From Subtercola frigoramans (GTDB lineage Bacteria; Actinomycetota; Actinomycetes; Actinomycetales; Microbacteriaceae), in NCBI RefSeq assembly GCF_016907385.1, contig NZ_JAFBBU010000001.1, forward strand, positions 1,798,001-1,862,000: a DNA stretch of 64,000 nucleotides, given 5' to 3'. Both the position numbers and the translations under genes were made by a program. The notes beneath the pieces were generated by a model, which worked only from the letters and a program-made list of their open reading frames with translations, was not told the DNA's origin and searched no databases. This document shows, in pieces, positions 33,429-42,676 of this stretch. Each line of letters starts with the position of its first letter. Position 1 is the stretch's first letter.

Positions 33429-35936
33429 GAGCGAAACGGTGAAGCCGATCGAACCGACAGCGGCAGCCAGGGGGGTGCCAGACGCATCGCGTTTCGCGCC
33501 TGCATCGGGAAGAGCTCGTACCGCTCCGTCGGCGGCCACTGCGAGGGCTGGAGCTGGGCCGACCCAGGCGAGTTGGAGTGAATCCTCTCCCTTGACGAAG
33601 CGATGGGCGCGCACTCCACCGGTGGCGCGGCCCTTCGACGGGAACTCGCTGAATGAGGAGACCTTGGCCGACCCGGTGTCAGTACCGGGGAGCACACCGG
33701 AACTGCCCGCAACGGTTGCGACCACGATCCCTGCCTCGCCGTCTGCATCGGCACCTGAATCGTCTTCAGCTCCGGCACGGGGTATGACTGCTGAGAACGC
33801 GATGACCGTCGCCCCGCCCGACAGGCTCATGCCGGCCATCCCCCCGGCCAGGCGCCCCTGCGGGCGAACACTGGCCGCTGGGTAGTGCAGCAGCTGGGCA
33901 TCCGACGCCACGAACACGAGGTTCGACGACTCCGGCGCCTGCTCTGCACCGACGACCTCGTCGCCGGGCTTCAGCGTGATGAGTTCGAAGTCCGGCTTGT
34001 TCGGCCAGTCGCCGGGCGTCACGCGTTTCACGACCCCCTGTTTCGTGCCGAGGGCGATCGGGGTGCCGGAGGTGAGCGAGACGAGGGCGACAACGCGTTC
34101 GCGCTTGGCGTCAACGGTGAGGTAGTCGGAGATTCGCACCCCGGCGGCGAGCTGGATCGACGCTGAGGGGGCCGACGGCAGGTCAAGGACCGACATGCGG
34201 ATGACACGGCCCAGGTTCGTGACGGCGCCGATCTCCGTGCGGGTCGTGGTGAGCACGGTGGAACGAACGGCGTCGTGTTTGCTCCGCCTCGCGTGAGCCG
34301 CAGCATCCGGAGCCTGTTCGCCGTCGTTCGGCAGGTCGACCCGGAGCGCCCTGCCAGTCGTGCTGAGGAACACACGGCACGGCGTGTCAGCGAGTTCGAG
34401 CGAGGGCAGACTGCTGCCTCGAGCCGCAGCGGGTGCCGCCGCCCTGGCTTCGGTGAGCATCGTGCGGCGGGGTGTGCCGAGCTTGTCGGCGACGTCGTCG
34501 AGTTCCTCTGAGACGGTCTGACGGATGAGCGCCTTGCTGGCGAGGAGCGCTTCGAGCTGCTCGATCTCGCGGCGGAGCTGGTCGCGTTCGGCCTCGAGTT
34601 CGATGCGCGAGAACTTCGTCAGGCGCCGAAGGCGCAGCTCGAGGATGTAGTCGGCCTGCAGCGCATCGAGGTCGAAAACGTCGATCAGCCGAACCCGCGC
34701 CTGCTCGGTGTCGTCGCTGTTGCGAATCACCTGGATGACCTCGTCGATGTCGAGGATGGCGATGAGCAGACCCAGCACGAGGTGCAGTCGATCGCGTCGT
34801 TTGGCGAGCCGGAACTGCGTGCGCCGGGTGGTCACCTCGATGCGGTGGTCGATGTAGACCTGCAACAGTTCTCTGAGCCCGAGCGTCTGGGGCTGGCCGC
34901 CGACCAGCGCGACGTTGTTGATGTTGAACGAGTCTTCGAGCGGCGTGAGCTTGTACAGCTGCTCGAGCACCGCCTCGGGGCTGAACCCGGTCTTGATGCC
35001 GATGACGAGCCGCAGGCCGTTCGTGCGGTCGGTGAGGTCGGTGACGTCGGAGATGCCCTGCAGCTTCTTCGAGTTCACGCCGTCTTTGATCTTCGAGATG
35101 ACCTTCTCGGCGCCGACGAGATAGGGCAGCTCGGTCACGACGAGACCCACCTTGCGGGCAGTCAGCGTCTCGACGCTGACCTTCGCCCGCGTCTTGAACG
35201 CCCCTCGCCCGGTCGTGTAGGCATCGCGGATGCCCGCCAGACCCACGATCGTTCCGCCCCCCGGCAGGTCGGGGCCGGGGATGAACGACATCAGGTCATC
35301 GACTGTCGCATCGGGGTGCGTGATCAGGTAGCGGGCACCCGAGACCACTTCGATGAGGTTGTGCGGGGCCATGTTCGTGGCCATACCGACGGCGATGCCG
35401 CTTGCGCCGTTCACCAGCAGGTTGGGGTAGGCCGCCGGCAGTACGTCGGGCTGGGTGAGCTGGTTGTCATAGTTGGGCACGAAGTCGACGACGTCTTCGT
35501 CGAGCCCGTCGGTCATGAGCAGCGCTGCCGGTGCGAGACGGGCCTCGGTGTATCTCGAGGCGGCCGGGCCGTCGTCGAGTGAACCGAAGTTGCCGTGGCC
35601 ATCGATGAGGGGGAGCCGCAACGTCCAGCTCTGCGCCAGTCGAACCATGGCGTCGTAGATCGATGCGTCGCCGTGCGGGTGCAGCTTTCCCATCACCTCG
35701 CCGACCACGCGGGCAGACTTGACGTGCCCCCGGTCGGGGCGGAGCCCCATCTCGCTCATCTGGAAGAGAATGCGGCGTTGCACGGGCTTCATGCCGTCCC
35801 GGGCATCCGGTAGCGCCCGCGAGTAGATCACCGAATAGGCGTATTCGAGGAACGACCCCTGCATTTCGCTCGAGACGTCGATGTCTTCGATATTCTCGAC
35901 GATCGGAGCTTCGGGTTCGGGGGTTCTGGGCGTCAT
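33423..35936 (-). CDS. parC: Topoisomerase IV subunit A (GyrA/ParC family)
   Basis: This is the DNA-cutting subunit that pairs with ParE. The 837-residue protein has the winged-helix region RRILFQMSEMGLRPDRGHVKSARVVGEVMGKLHPHGDASIYDAMVRLAQ (quinolone-resistance region near 54-100) and the catalytic Tyr129 in AASRYTEARL. A long coiled region follows (ELRLRRLTKFSRIELEAERDQLRREIEQLE), then a beta-propeller with imperfect repeats such as TTTRTEIGAVTNLGRVIRMSV. The GyrA box QRGGKG is not apparent, which supports ParC. The stop lies in tandem repeats. Confidence 0.9.
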   Translation of the reverse strand: MTPRTPEPEAPIVENIEDIDVSSEMQGSFLEYAYSVIYSRALPDARDGMKPVQRRILFQMSEMGLRPDRGHVKSARVVGEVMGKLHPHGDASIYDAMVRLAQSWTLRLPLIDGHGNFGSLDDGPAASRYTEARLAPAALLMTDGLDEDVVDFVPNYDNQLTQPDVLPAAYPNLLVNGASGIAVGMATNMAPHNLIEVVSGARYLITHPDATVDDLMSFIPGPDLPGGGTIVGLAGIRDAYTTGRGAFKTRAKVSVETLTARKVGLVVTELPYLVGAEKVISKIKDGVNSKKLQGISDVTDLTDRTNGLRLVIGIKTGFSPEAVLEQLYKLTPLEDSFNINNVALVGGQPQTLGLRELLQVYIDHRIEVTTRRTQFRLAKRRDRLHLVLGLLIAILDIDEVIQVIRNSDDTEQARVRLIDVFDLDALQADYILELRLRRLTKFSRIELEAERDQLRREIEQLEALLASKALIRQTVSEELDDVADKLGTPRRTMLTEARAAAPAAARGSSLPSLELADTPCRVFLSTTGRALRVDLPNDGEQAPDAAAHARRSKHDAVRSTVLTTTRTEIGAVTNLGRVIRMSVLDLPSAPSASIQLAAGVRISDYLTVDAKRERVVALVSLTSGTPIALGTKQGVVKRVTPGDWPNKPDFELITLKPGDEVVGAEQAPESSNLVFVASDAQLLHYPAASVRPQGRLAGGMAGMSLSGGATVIAFSAVIPRAGAEDDSGADADGEAGIVVATVAGSSGVLPGTDTGSAKVSSFSEFPSKGRATGGVRAHRFVKGEDSLQLAWVGPAPALAVAADGAVRALPDAGAKRDASGTPLAAAVGSIGFTVSLS

Positions 35937-36001
35937 TCCTGCAGTTTCATCGAGGGGAGTGAGTCGCCTTCGGCCGGCACGATTGTGTCAGACTGGGCGC
36001 A

Positions 36002-37147
36002 ATGCCCCCCATGCTACCGGCCCTCGATCGGGCTGCCCTTCACCTCACAGACGTGTTGCCGAGTTGCCTTGCCGCGCTGTCGGGGTCGGCCAATCGCCTG
36101 GAGCTCCCGCCGGTCGAACGAGCGGTGGTCGTGCTGGTCGACGGTCTCGGCGCTTCGTCGCTGCGGGCGAGTGCCGGGCATGCACGCCATCTCGCCGCGA
36201 AGCTCACGAAGAGGGCGCGACTGGTGAGCGGCTTCCCGACGACCACGGCAGTGGCGCTGGCATCACTGACGACAGGCGTCTCTCCGGGTGTTCACGGACT
36301 CGTCGGCTACACCGCGCTCGTGCCGGCCGCAGACGCCGTGCTGAACCAGCTCACCGGCTGGGGAGCCCAGATGCGGCCGGCCGAGTGGCAGTCGCAGCCG
36401 ACCGTCTTCGAGCAGGCGACCGCGACGGGTGTGGAGTGCACGGTCGTCGGTGCTGCGCGCTACGAGAACAGCGGCTTCACCGAGGCGGTGCTGCGCGGGG
36501 CCGCCTACATCGCCGGCAAGAGCATCGCCGAACGGTTCACCGCAGCGCGGGCTGTGCTCGATCGTGGTGGGCGTGGTTTGGTCTATCTCTATGTTCCTGA
36601 ACTCGACATGGCCGCCCACGCTTTCGGCTGGCAGTCAGACAAGTGGCGGGCGGCGCTCGAAACCGTTGACGCCGAGACACACAACTTCGCCGAGAACCTG
36701 CGCAAGGGCGAAGGGATGCTGTTGACCGCCGACCACGGAATGCTCGACATTCCGCTCACCTCCCACGTACTCATCGATGCCGACCCTGCGCTGGTGGCTG
36801 GCGTCAGGCACGTCGCGGGAGACCCTCGATGCCTGCAACTGCACCTCGAACCTTCACTCGGCGAATCGGAACGAGACGCGCTCCTCGAGGCGTGGCGGGT
36901 CGCCGAGGGGGAGAGGGCGTGGGTCGTGACCCGCGACGAGGCGATCGAGGAGGGATGGTTCGGCGAGGTGCTGCCGGGCATCCGCTCGCGAATCGGCGAC
37001 ATTATGGTGGCCGCGCGCAAGAACGTGGCGTACTACGACTCGCGCCGTACGCCGGTCGCCAAACGCACCATGATCGGCCAGCACGGCTCGTGGAGTGACG
37101 ACGAGCTGATCGTGCCGCTGCTGCGCTTCGGAGCCTTCGACCGTTAG
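36002..37147 (+). CDS. Alkaline-phosphatase-superfamily hydrolase (nucleotide pyrophosphatase/phosphodiesterase-like)
   Basis: This 381-residue protein has the alkaline-phosphatase fold. VVVLVDGLGASSL (about 41-53) supplies the first metal Asp, and FPTTTAVALASLTTGVSPGVHGLVGY carries the catalytic Thr. YVPELDMAAHAFGWQS, TADHGMLDI and IGQHGSWSDDELIVPL provide further metal ligands (Asp, His, Asp-His, His). There is no signal peptide, so it is probably cytosolic. This family cleaves phosphodiester or phosphate bonds, and the substrate is unknown. It is divergent from parC, with 65 bases between. Confidence 0.87.
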   Translation: MPPMLPALDRAALHLTDVLPSCLAALSGSANRLELPPVERAVVVLVDGLGASSLRASAGHARHLAAKLTKRARLVSGFPTTTAVALASLTTGVSPGVHGLVGYTALVPAADAVLNQLTGWGAQMRPAEWQSQPTVFEQATATGVECTVVGAARYENSGFTEAVLRGAAYIAGKSIAERFTAARAVLDRGGRGLVYLYVPELDMAAHAFGWQSDKWRAALETVDAETHNFAENLRKGEGMLLTADHGMLDIPLTSHVLIDADPALVAGVRHVAGDPRCLQLHLEPSLGESERDALLEAWRVAEGERAWVVTRDEAIEEGWFGEVLPGIRSRIGDIMVAARKNVAYYDSRRTPVAKRTMIGQHGSWSDDELIVPLLRFGAFDR

Positions 37148-37255
37148 TGCTCAGGGCTCGACTCGGCGAACAGAATGCCGACGCCCACGCAGGGCGCCGG
37201 CAGTCTGGTCGCCGAGTCAGCGCTGAAACTCGGGCTCAGGCTCGGGTGCGGCTTG

Positions 37256-38284
37256 TCAGCTCGCAGGCGCTACATGGATCGTCACCGTCACAGGATTGCT
37301 GTGTGACGAATGTGGGCCGCCCAGGGACGAATCGGCCTGCCTGGTGAGCGTCACCGTTCCCTTGTTCTCCGGATCGAACAGCGACAAGAGAGATGTTCCC
37401 GCCTCTGTCGTGCAGATGACGCCGGTGAGCGGTGTCGACGTACCACCGACGGGCACCTGAGGTGTCTGACCATCGAGCTCCGTGCACACGGGGGAGGCTG
37501 GCACGACAGCGATGACCGAGGACGTGGTGACCGCAGTCTGGCTGTCTACTCGAGCGGTCACCCCTGAGAGGAGCCCCGAGACCGTGAAGTGCAGTGAGAG
37601 CGATCGGGTTTCGCCCGCGTTCATGTAGGGAACGAGATACTCGAGCACATGCGAGTCGAGAGAACTCTCCGGCACCCATCCGGTTGGCACCGACGCCTCA
37701 GATGCGTGACTGAGCCCGTCGACGGTGAGTCTCACGAGTGCGGCGCCGGCTTTGGTCGCCTGGAGGGTTACTCCGTACGTGACGGCACCGCCGAGTCCGA
37801 CGACCTTACCGGGGGCGGCGAAGCTCGTCACGGTCATCGCTCCAGGGGCCTGCAGGATGCTCGATGGATCGCCTGTCGACAAGAAGTGGGTACTCGTCCC
37901 GATGAAGCCACCCGTTGTCCTGTTGTACCAGCGCACGGGGCCTTGAATGTCCTGGAGTCGCCCAGAACTGGGGTGGTACGTTTCGATCGCCACCGCCCTC
38001 ACCTGATCGTATTCGGCAGTGACAATGACAGCAGGCAGCCCGTTGAAATCGATGGGGAACCCGTATTCGGTCGTGGTGGCCAGCAATGTTCCCCGATTGG
38101 CCTCCGATGAAAGGTCGAAGATACTCGGGTTGATCTTGCCTTTGACAGGGCTGACTTTCGGGTCGAGAGTGCAGTCAAGCAGGGTGTCTGCCGAGCTGCA
38201 GGCATATCCGTACGTTGACTTCGGAAAGAGCACGGGATCGTTCAGAAGGCCGAACAGTCCACCGTCCTTCGGATCGAAGTACAA
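37256..38284 (-). pseudogene. Fragment of a secreted/surface protein lacking its 5' end
   Basis: I do not recognise the family. The 342 residues from a TTG at 38284 are rich in beta-strand patterns, Thr and Ser (VTVTIHVAPAS at the end, SLSLHFTVSGLLSGVTARV), with a few Cys, as in exported proteins. The frame is already open upstream with plausible protein (SLGGGGWLEDPRFYDKS) up to the sepH stop, yet no ATG or GTG and no signal peptide occurs there, and TTG is a poor start. A 5'-truncated gene left by a deletion or rearrangement beside sepH is the best reading; a short intact gene with a TTG start is possible. Confidence 0.6.
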
Positions 38285-38374
38285 CGATTTGTCGTAGAAC
38301 CTCGGATCCTCGAGCCAGCCGCCGCCGCCGAGACTGACAGATCTCTGGCGGTGCAGGAGAGACCCCTGCGAGGG

Positions 38375-39664
38375 CTAACCCAGGTCGTCGTCTGAGCGCG
38401 CGCCGAAGACGATCTCGTCCCAGCTCGGCATCGCCGTGCGACTTGCGCGCTTTCGCCCGGCCGAGGCGGCAGTGGCCGTTGGCGGGGTCTGGTTCGTCGG
38501 CGCGTCGTCTGTCGGAACTTCCAGGCCGTCGAGGGCGATCTCGCCCGTTTCCGGGTTCACACCAGTCGCGGCAGCCGATTTGCCGGAGAAGCCATTGAAC
38601 GGCGAAAGCCTGGCCATGGGGCGGGTTTCACCCTCGAGAGCATCTGGAGCGTCAACGAGGTCGAAGTCGTCGGAGGCGTCGACCAGGAACGAGGCGGATT
38701 CGCGCTCCCCCCGGCGCCGCCGGAGGGCTTCGAGGAGATCGGCAGTCTCGTTGTGTGCTGCAGGGCGCTCGGCGGCACGGTTCACCGCGGCCGCCGAGGC
38801 CGCCGCAGACGATTCGCTCGAGCTGCGCGCGAACGGCGTCGGTTCGACCAGAACCGCAGGCACCCCGGCCACGGATGCCCCGGTTGCCGGCATGTTGCCG
38901 ATCGTCGCGGTCTCACGCGTGGTGGAGGGATCTGAGTCGAGGGCGGAGTCGAGCTCGTCGAAGCTCAGACCGTCACTCTGCCTCACGTCTCGTTCATGCC
39001 TCGTTCCGTCTGCTCGGTCTCTGCCGCCCGCACTCCTGTCGACGGAGCTCCTGTCGACCACCCGAAGGCGAGGAATGAGGCCGTCGGAGATCTCACCCTG
39101 CTGAGAGAGCGTGACCGCCCCGGAGTTCAGGGGCACCAGGGTATGCCGCTTCACATCGAACTGCCACCGGGCGTCGTGGTCGATTGTCGAAGCCGTGAAG
39201 GTGAGCTTGACGATCCAGCCCGCCTCCTCTTTCCAGCTCGCCCAGCGAAGGTCGACGGCTTCGAGCCCCGCGAGGCGTTCTTCGATGACGTCACCGAATG
39301 TCGAGGCCTGGTCGTCACTGAGAGGATCGCTCCGCAGGGGGTCGACACTCGAAGCGATCTTCACGGGAACCCGAAGCGCGGAACTCACGATGTGGAGTCG
39401 TTCAGCGAGCACCGGTCCTTCGAAGCGCTCGACGTACTCGAGAGTGGCTCCTGTGGCCCTGGCGACGTCTTCAGCGCTCATTCCGGCCCGGATCTGGGAC
39501 TGGATCTCACGCGGCGAGACTTTGACACCGGCAGTCGGCGTGGTCGTGCTCTGTCGCAGGCGCGACTGGAGCACCTCGTCGATGGCGACGCGGTACCGCT
39601 CACCGGTTTCGGAGGTGACGAGAAGGGCCCCGTTTTCGATTCCGATGACTGTTAGATCCTGCAT
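38375..39664 (-). CDS. sepH: Septation protein SepH (DUF3071)
   Basis: SepH promotes FtsZ assembly in actinobacteria. The 429-residue protein has the conserved N-terminal domain (QDLTVIGIENGALLVTSETGERYRVAIDEVL), a helix-turn-helix-like stretch (SPREIQSQIRAGMSAEDVARATGATLEYVERFEGPVLAER), then DPLRSDPLSDDQASTFGDVIEERL and VDLRWASWKEEAGWIVKLTF. A long disordered, Ala/Ser/Asp-rich middle follows, then a short conserved C-terminal motif (RTAMPSWDEIVFG). This is the usual SepH layout. The start at 39664 was chosen at MQDL; the longer frame to 39715 lacks conservation features. Confidence 0.92.
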   Translation of the reverse strand: MQDLTVIGIENGALLVTSETGERYRVAIDEVLQSRLRQSTTTPTAGVKVSPREIQSQIRAGMSAEDVARATGATLEYVERFEGPVLAERLHIVSSALRVPVKIASSVDPLRSDPLSDDQASTFGDVIEERLAGLEAVDLRWASWKEEAGWIVKLTFTASTIDHDARWQFDVKRHTLVPLNSGAVTLSQQGEISDGLIPRLRVVDRSSVDRSAGGRDRADGTRHERDVRQSDGLSFDELDSALDSDPSTTRETATIGNMPATGASVAGVPAVLVEPTPFARSSSESSAAASAAAVNRAAERPAAHNETADLLEALRRRRGERESASFLVDASDDFDLVDAPDALEGETRPMARLSPFNGFSGKSAAATGVNPETGEIALDGLEVPTDDAPTNQTPPTATAASAGRKRASRTAMPSWDEIVFGARSDDDLG

Positions 39665-39866
39665 GGTGAAAGTCCCCGTCTTGGTCTGGAGTTGCCTGCA
39701 AGGATGCCATGACAATCGTCCCGCGGTCGGGAATGTTCAGGGCGTGCCGTAAGTTGCTACGGGCGAGGAGTGTGAGCCGCAGAAGCGCGGTTTGCTATTC
39801 CCCTTGGAATGATGCAAACTAACGCCGCCGATTTTGTTTCAGCTGGCGTATGAGAAGTGGATAAGC
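39665..39866. other. Gene-free spacer between divergent sepH and the DUF4193 gene
   Basis: These 202 bases must hold the promoters of both genes. I see the purine-rich AGAAGTGG ribosome site of the DUF4193 gene at the right edge. No repeat or hairpin stands out. Confidence 0.4.
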
Positions 39867-40160
39867 ATGGCAACCGATTACGACGCTCCGCGCAAGACCG
39901 ACGACGATTCAGATTCCATTGAGGCGCTGAAAGAACGCGTCCCCGACAAGATGTCTGGTGTTGTAGATGTCGATGACGCCGACAACCCCGGTGGGTTCGA
40001 ACTCCCGGGTGCAGATCTCTCCGACCTCGACCTCGACGTCGTGGTCCTGCCCCCCCAGGCAGACGAATTCACCTGCGTGAACTGCTTCCTGGTGAAGCAC
40101 CGCTCACAGATCGACCACCAGACGAAGCTGGGCCCGGTCTGCATCGAATGTGAAATGTAA
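39867..40160 (+). CDS. DUF4193 family protein
   Basis: This 97-residue very acidic protein ends with two CxxC-type pairs, CVNC and CIEC (about 80-83 and 93-96), a likely zinc ribbon. The family is an actinobacterial core gene of unknown function, found next to sepH and dut. AGAAGTGG precedes the ATG at 39867. Confidence 0.88.
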   Translation: MATDYDAPRKTDDDSDSIEALKERVPDKMSGVVDVDDADNPGGFELPGADLSDLDLDVVVLPPQADEFTCVNCFLVKHRSQIDHQTKLGPVCIECEM

Positions 40161-40170
40161 GTAAGCAGTC

Positions 40171-40626
40171 CTACTGACCAGCGAGCTCGTGGTTCGCCCT
40201 TTCGAGGGCGGCCACGAGCTCGTTCGGGTTTCGGGTCGAAACCAGCCAGTAGGGCACAGGGTCCTGCGGGTCATGCACCCACACCTTGACGACAGGCTGG
40301 ATCCAACCACGGATGCACAGCCACGCTCGTGCGTCGAGCTTCTGCCCCCGTGCAAGCGTCGCGGCGCTGCCTGTGAAGGCTTCTGGTTCACCGAGGAGTG
40401 AGACCGGAATCCTGGCCTTGCCGGCCCGGAAGACACCGTTCTCGATTTCGACGACGGGCGAGAGCACGAGCAGCGCCGTCACGCTGCCGCCGTAGAGCAC
40501 GATCGCGCAGATGATGCCGGCAAGCATGTTGATGGGTGCGAACACGAGGATGCTCGCCGGCACCAGCAACACCAAGTAGATGTACACCCGGGCTGAGGGG
40601 TTCAGTCTTTCTCGATACGTCGACAT
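40171..40626 (-). CDS. DUF3093 membrane protein
   Basis: This 151-residue protein has two hydrophobic spans near the N-terminus (about residues 13-31 and 34-56), then a soluble part with VFRAGKARIPVSLLGEPEAFTG and ARAWLCIRGWIQPVVKVWVHDPQDPVPYWLVSTRNPNELVAAL. This matches DUF3093, an actinobacterial family with a predicted PH-like fold and no known function. It is divergent from dut and convergent with the DUF4193 gene. Confidence 0.87.
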   Translation of the reverse strand: MSTYRERLNPSARVYIYLVLLVPASILVFAPINMLAGIICAIVLYGGSVTALLVLSPVVEIENGVFRAGKARIPVSLLGEPEAFTGSAATLARGQKLDARAWLCIRGWIQPVVKVWVHDPQDPVPYWLVSTRNPNELVAALERANHELAGQ

Positions 40627-40677
40627 ACCTCTATTCGATCAGAGTTTCGGTTGGGAAATCTGCACTACCCTCGACTC

Positions 40678-41115
40678 GTGACAGAAAGCATCGAAGTACT
40701 CATCAAAGCTGAGCACATTCCCAGCTACGCGCACCCCGGAGACGCTGGAGCCGACCTGCGGTCAGCCGAGGCCCTCACACTGGCTCCAGGGCAACGACAC
40801 ACCGTCGCCACGGGCGTGTCGATCGCGCTGCCTGACGGGTTCGTCGCGTTCGTGGTCCCGCGCAGCGGGCTGGCGAGCAAGCACGGCATCACGATCGTCA
40901 ACTCCCCGGGAACAGTGGATGCAGGGTATCGGGGCGAGATCAGGGTCGCTCTTCTGAATACTGACACCAGCGTGCCGTACGATATCGCCGTCGGCGACAG
41001 AATCGCCCAGCTGATCGTGATGCCTGTGAGTCGGGCCACCTTCGTGCCGGTCGATGAGTTGCCGTCGAGTGACCGAGGAGCCGGTGGCTTCGGGTCAACC
41101 GGAAAAAATGACTGA
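40678..41115 (+). CDS. dut: dUTP diphosphatase
   Basis: Dut hydrolyses dUTP to dUMP and keeps uracil out of DNA. The 145-residue trimeric dUTPase shows its motifs: I HPGDAGADLRS, II PRSGLASKHGI, III NSPGTVDAGYRGEI, IV GDRIAQLIV and V DRGAGGFGSTG. The GTG start at 40678 is preferred over an upstream ATG because TACCCT lies exactly six bases before it (40666-40671), matching the leaderless pattern. The DUF3710 gene starts eight bases before the dut stop, so the two are coupled. Confidence 0.95.
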   Translation: MTESIEVLIKAEHIPSYAHPGDAGADLRSAEALTLAPGQRHTVATGVSIALPDGFVAFVVPRSGLASKHGITIVNSPGTVDAGYRGEIRVALLNTDTSVPYDIAVGDRIAQLIVMPVSRATFVPVDELPSSDRGAGGFGSTGKND

Positions 41116-41812
41116 TACTGAGGACGTTCTCGCTGTGACTGACAAAAACGAATCGATCGGAACCGATCTCGACGGGAGTGACCTTCAGGAGCTCTCCCTC
41201 GAAGAAACGTCTCCCGTGGCGCAGGACACCAAGTCGGCTCCGGAGAACCGCGCCGACGAAGGCCCCTTCGACGCCGACGAAGCGAACCCGGCGAGGCCGT
41301 ATGTCGACCTCGGAGGTGTCAAAATCCTTCCGCGTGAAGGCCTGCAGCTCCGACTCGAGGTTGAAGAGGGCACGAATCGCGTCGTCGCAGTAGGGCTCGA
41401 CTTCGCTGGCTCCACCCTGCAGGTCCAGGCCTTCGCAGCCCCCCGTTCCACGGGACTCTGGCACGACATCCGGGGTCAGATCCGCGAACAGATCGCCGCC
41501 CAGGGAGGCACCCTCACCGAGCAGGAAGGCGTGTTCGGGCCCGAACTCATCGCCGAGGTCCCTGCCACCGCGCCTGACGGCACGACGGTGACCCGGCTCG
41601 CCCGCTTCATCGGTGTCGACGGGCCGCGGTGGTTCCTGCGGGGTGTGATCGCCGGCGAAGCAATGGTGAGCGACGATTCCCGGGCGGCCGTGGAAGAGCT
41701 CTTCCGCAGCGTCGTCGTGGTTCGGGGCGGCTCGCCGATGCCACCGCGCGACCTGATTCCCCTCACCATCCCCAAGACATCGGCAACTCCGAACGCCTCG
41801 ACCACGCTGTAG
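41108..41812 (+). CDS. DUF3710 protein
   Basis: This 234-residue soluble protein has an acidic, low-complexity first 60 residues, then the conserved core YVDLGGVKILPREGLQLRLEV, STLQVQAFAAPRSTGLWHDIRGQI, LIAEVPA and FIGVDGPRWFLRGVIAG. This matches DUF3710, which follows dut in many actinobacteria; the function is unknown. The start overlaps dut. The DUF3159 gene follows 11 bases later. Confidence 0.87.
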   Translation: MTDTEDVLAVTDKNESIGTDLDGSDLQELSLEETSPVAQDTKSAPENRADEGPFDADEANPARPYVDLGGVKILPREGLQLRLEVEEGTNRVVAVGLDFAGSTLQVQAFAAPRSTGLWHDIRGQIREQIAAQGGTLTEQEGVFGPELIAEVPATAPDGTTVTRLARFIGVDGPRWFLRGVIAGEAMVSDDSRAAVEELFRSVVVVRGGSPMPPRDLIPLTIPKTSATPNASTTL

Positions 41813-41823
41813 CGGCACATCCG

Positions 41824-42627
41824 ATGACAGACCAGGAACCGCCACGCTACGGTGAACGAACCACCGGCGAGCCGCAGGGCCCGCTCCAGCCACGGACCCC
41901 AGATTCAGACCACGACGCAGATGGGCAAGTGCCAGGGGCCGGCGACAAGCCGTTATCGTTCAGCGACGCCTTTGCTGCCGCAGCACGCCGTTCAGGAATA
42001 GGACAGGTGACTCCCGGTGAGACGCCGACGGCGAATTCGCTTCTGCGGGCGATGGGCGGAGTACGCGGTCTGATCGAGTCGATCCTGCCGGGCTTGGCAT
42101 TTCTGGTGATCTACACGTTCACGAGAGACCTGACTCCGAGTGTGATCGCGCCCGTCGCGGTTTCGCTCGTGTTCATTCTGGCTCGTGCTGTGACGCGAAG
42201 CGCCGTCATGCCTGCTGTCGTGGGTCTGCTCGGGGTGGCCGTTTCAGCGGCCCTCGCCCTGTTCACGGGGCGCGCGGAAGACAATTTCCTGCCGGGCCTG
42301 GTCATCAACGGCGTATCACTCGTCGTCCTGCTGGGGTCGATTGCCGCGCGCTGGCCGCTCATCGGACTGATTGTGGGAGTGCTCACCGGCGATGCCACCG
42401 GGTGGAAGAGCGACCCCGCCAAATTCAGGGTCGTGCTGATTGCGACCTGGTGCTGGGTCGGTCTCTTCGCCATTCGGCTCGGAGTCGAACTGCCGTTGTA
42501 TCTGGCCGGTAGCGCCGAGGCTCTCGGGTCGATGAAGCTCCTGCTCGGCATCCCGTTGTACGCAGGAATGCTCTGGGTCACCTGGCTGCTCGTCCGGGCC
42601 GCATTCGGCCACCAGAAGAAGCAGTAG
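41824..42627 (+). CDS. DUF3159 membrane protein
   Basis: This 267-residue protein has a disordered, acidic N-terminus of about 60 residues and then five to six hydrophobic helices. The family block GGVRGLIESILPGLAFLVIYTFTRDLTPS lies near 80-108, and GLLVGVLTGDATGWK-like sequence (LIVGVLTGDATGWKSDP) near 190. DUF3159 proteins belong to the dut-DUF3710 gene string of actinobacteria, with no known function. It lies 49 bases before the P-type ATPase. Confidence 0.85.
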   Translation: MTDQEPPRYGERTTGEPQGPLQPRTPDSDHDADGQVPGAGDKPLSFSDAFAAAARRSGIGQVTPGETPTANSLLRAMGGVRGLIESILPGLAFLVIYTFTRDLTPSVIAPVAVSLVFILARAVTRSAVMPAVVGLLGVAVSAALALFTGRAEDNFLPGLVINGVSLVVLLGSIAARWPLIGLIVGVLTGDATGWKSDPAKFRVVLIATWCWVGLFAIRLGVELPLYLAGSAEALGSMKLLLGIPLYAGMLWVTWLLVRAAFGHQKKQ

Positions 42628-42676
42628 TCGCCGGGCGACGCCCCAGGCGACGAGAATCACCGGAACGGATCCGACA

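Noticed and set aside
30726..35936. DNA gyrase gyrB-gyrA
   Set aside because: Genes are separated by another gene and located far from any dnaA/recF context, and the GyrA box is not apparent; ParE-ParC fits better, though without tools this is not absolute.
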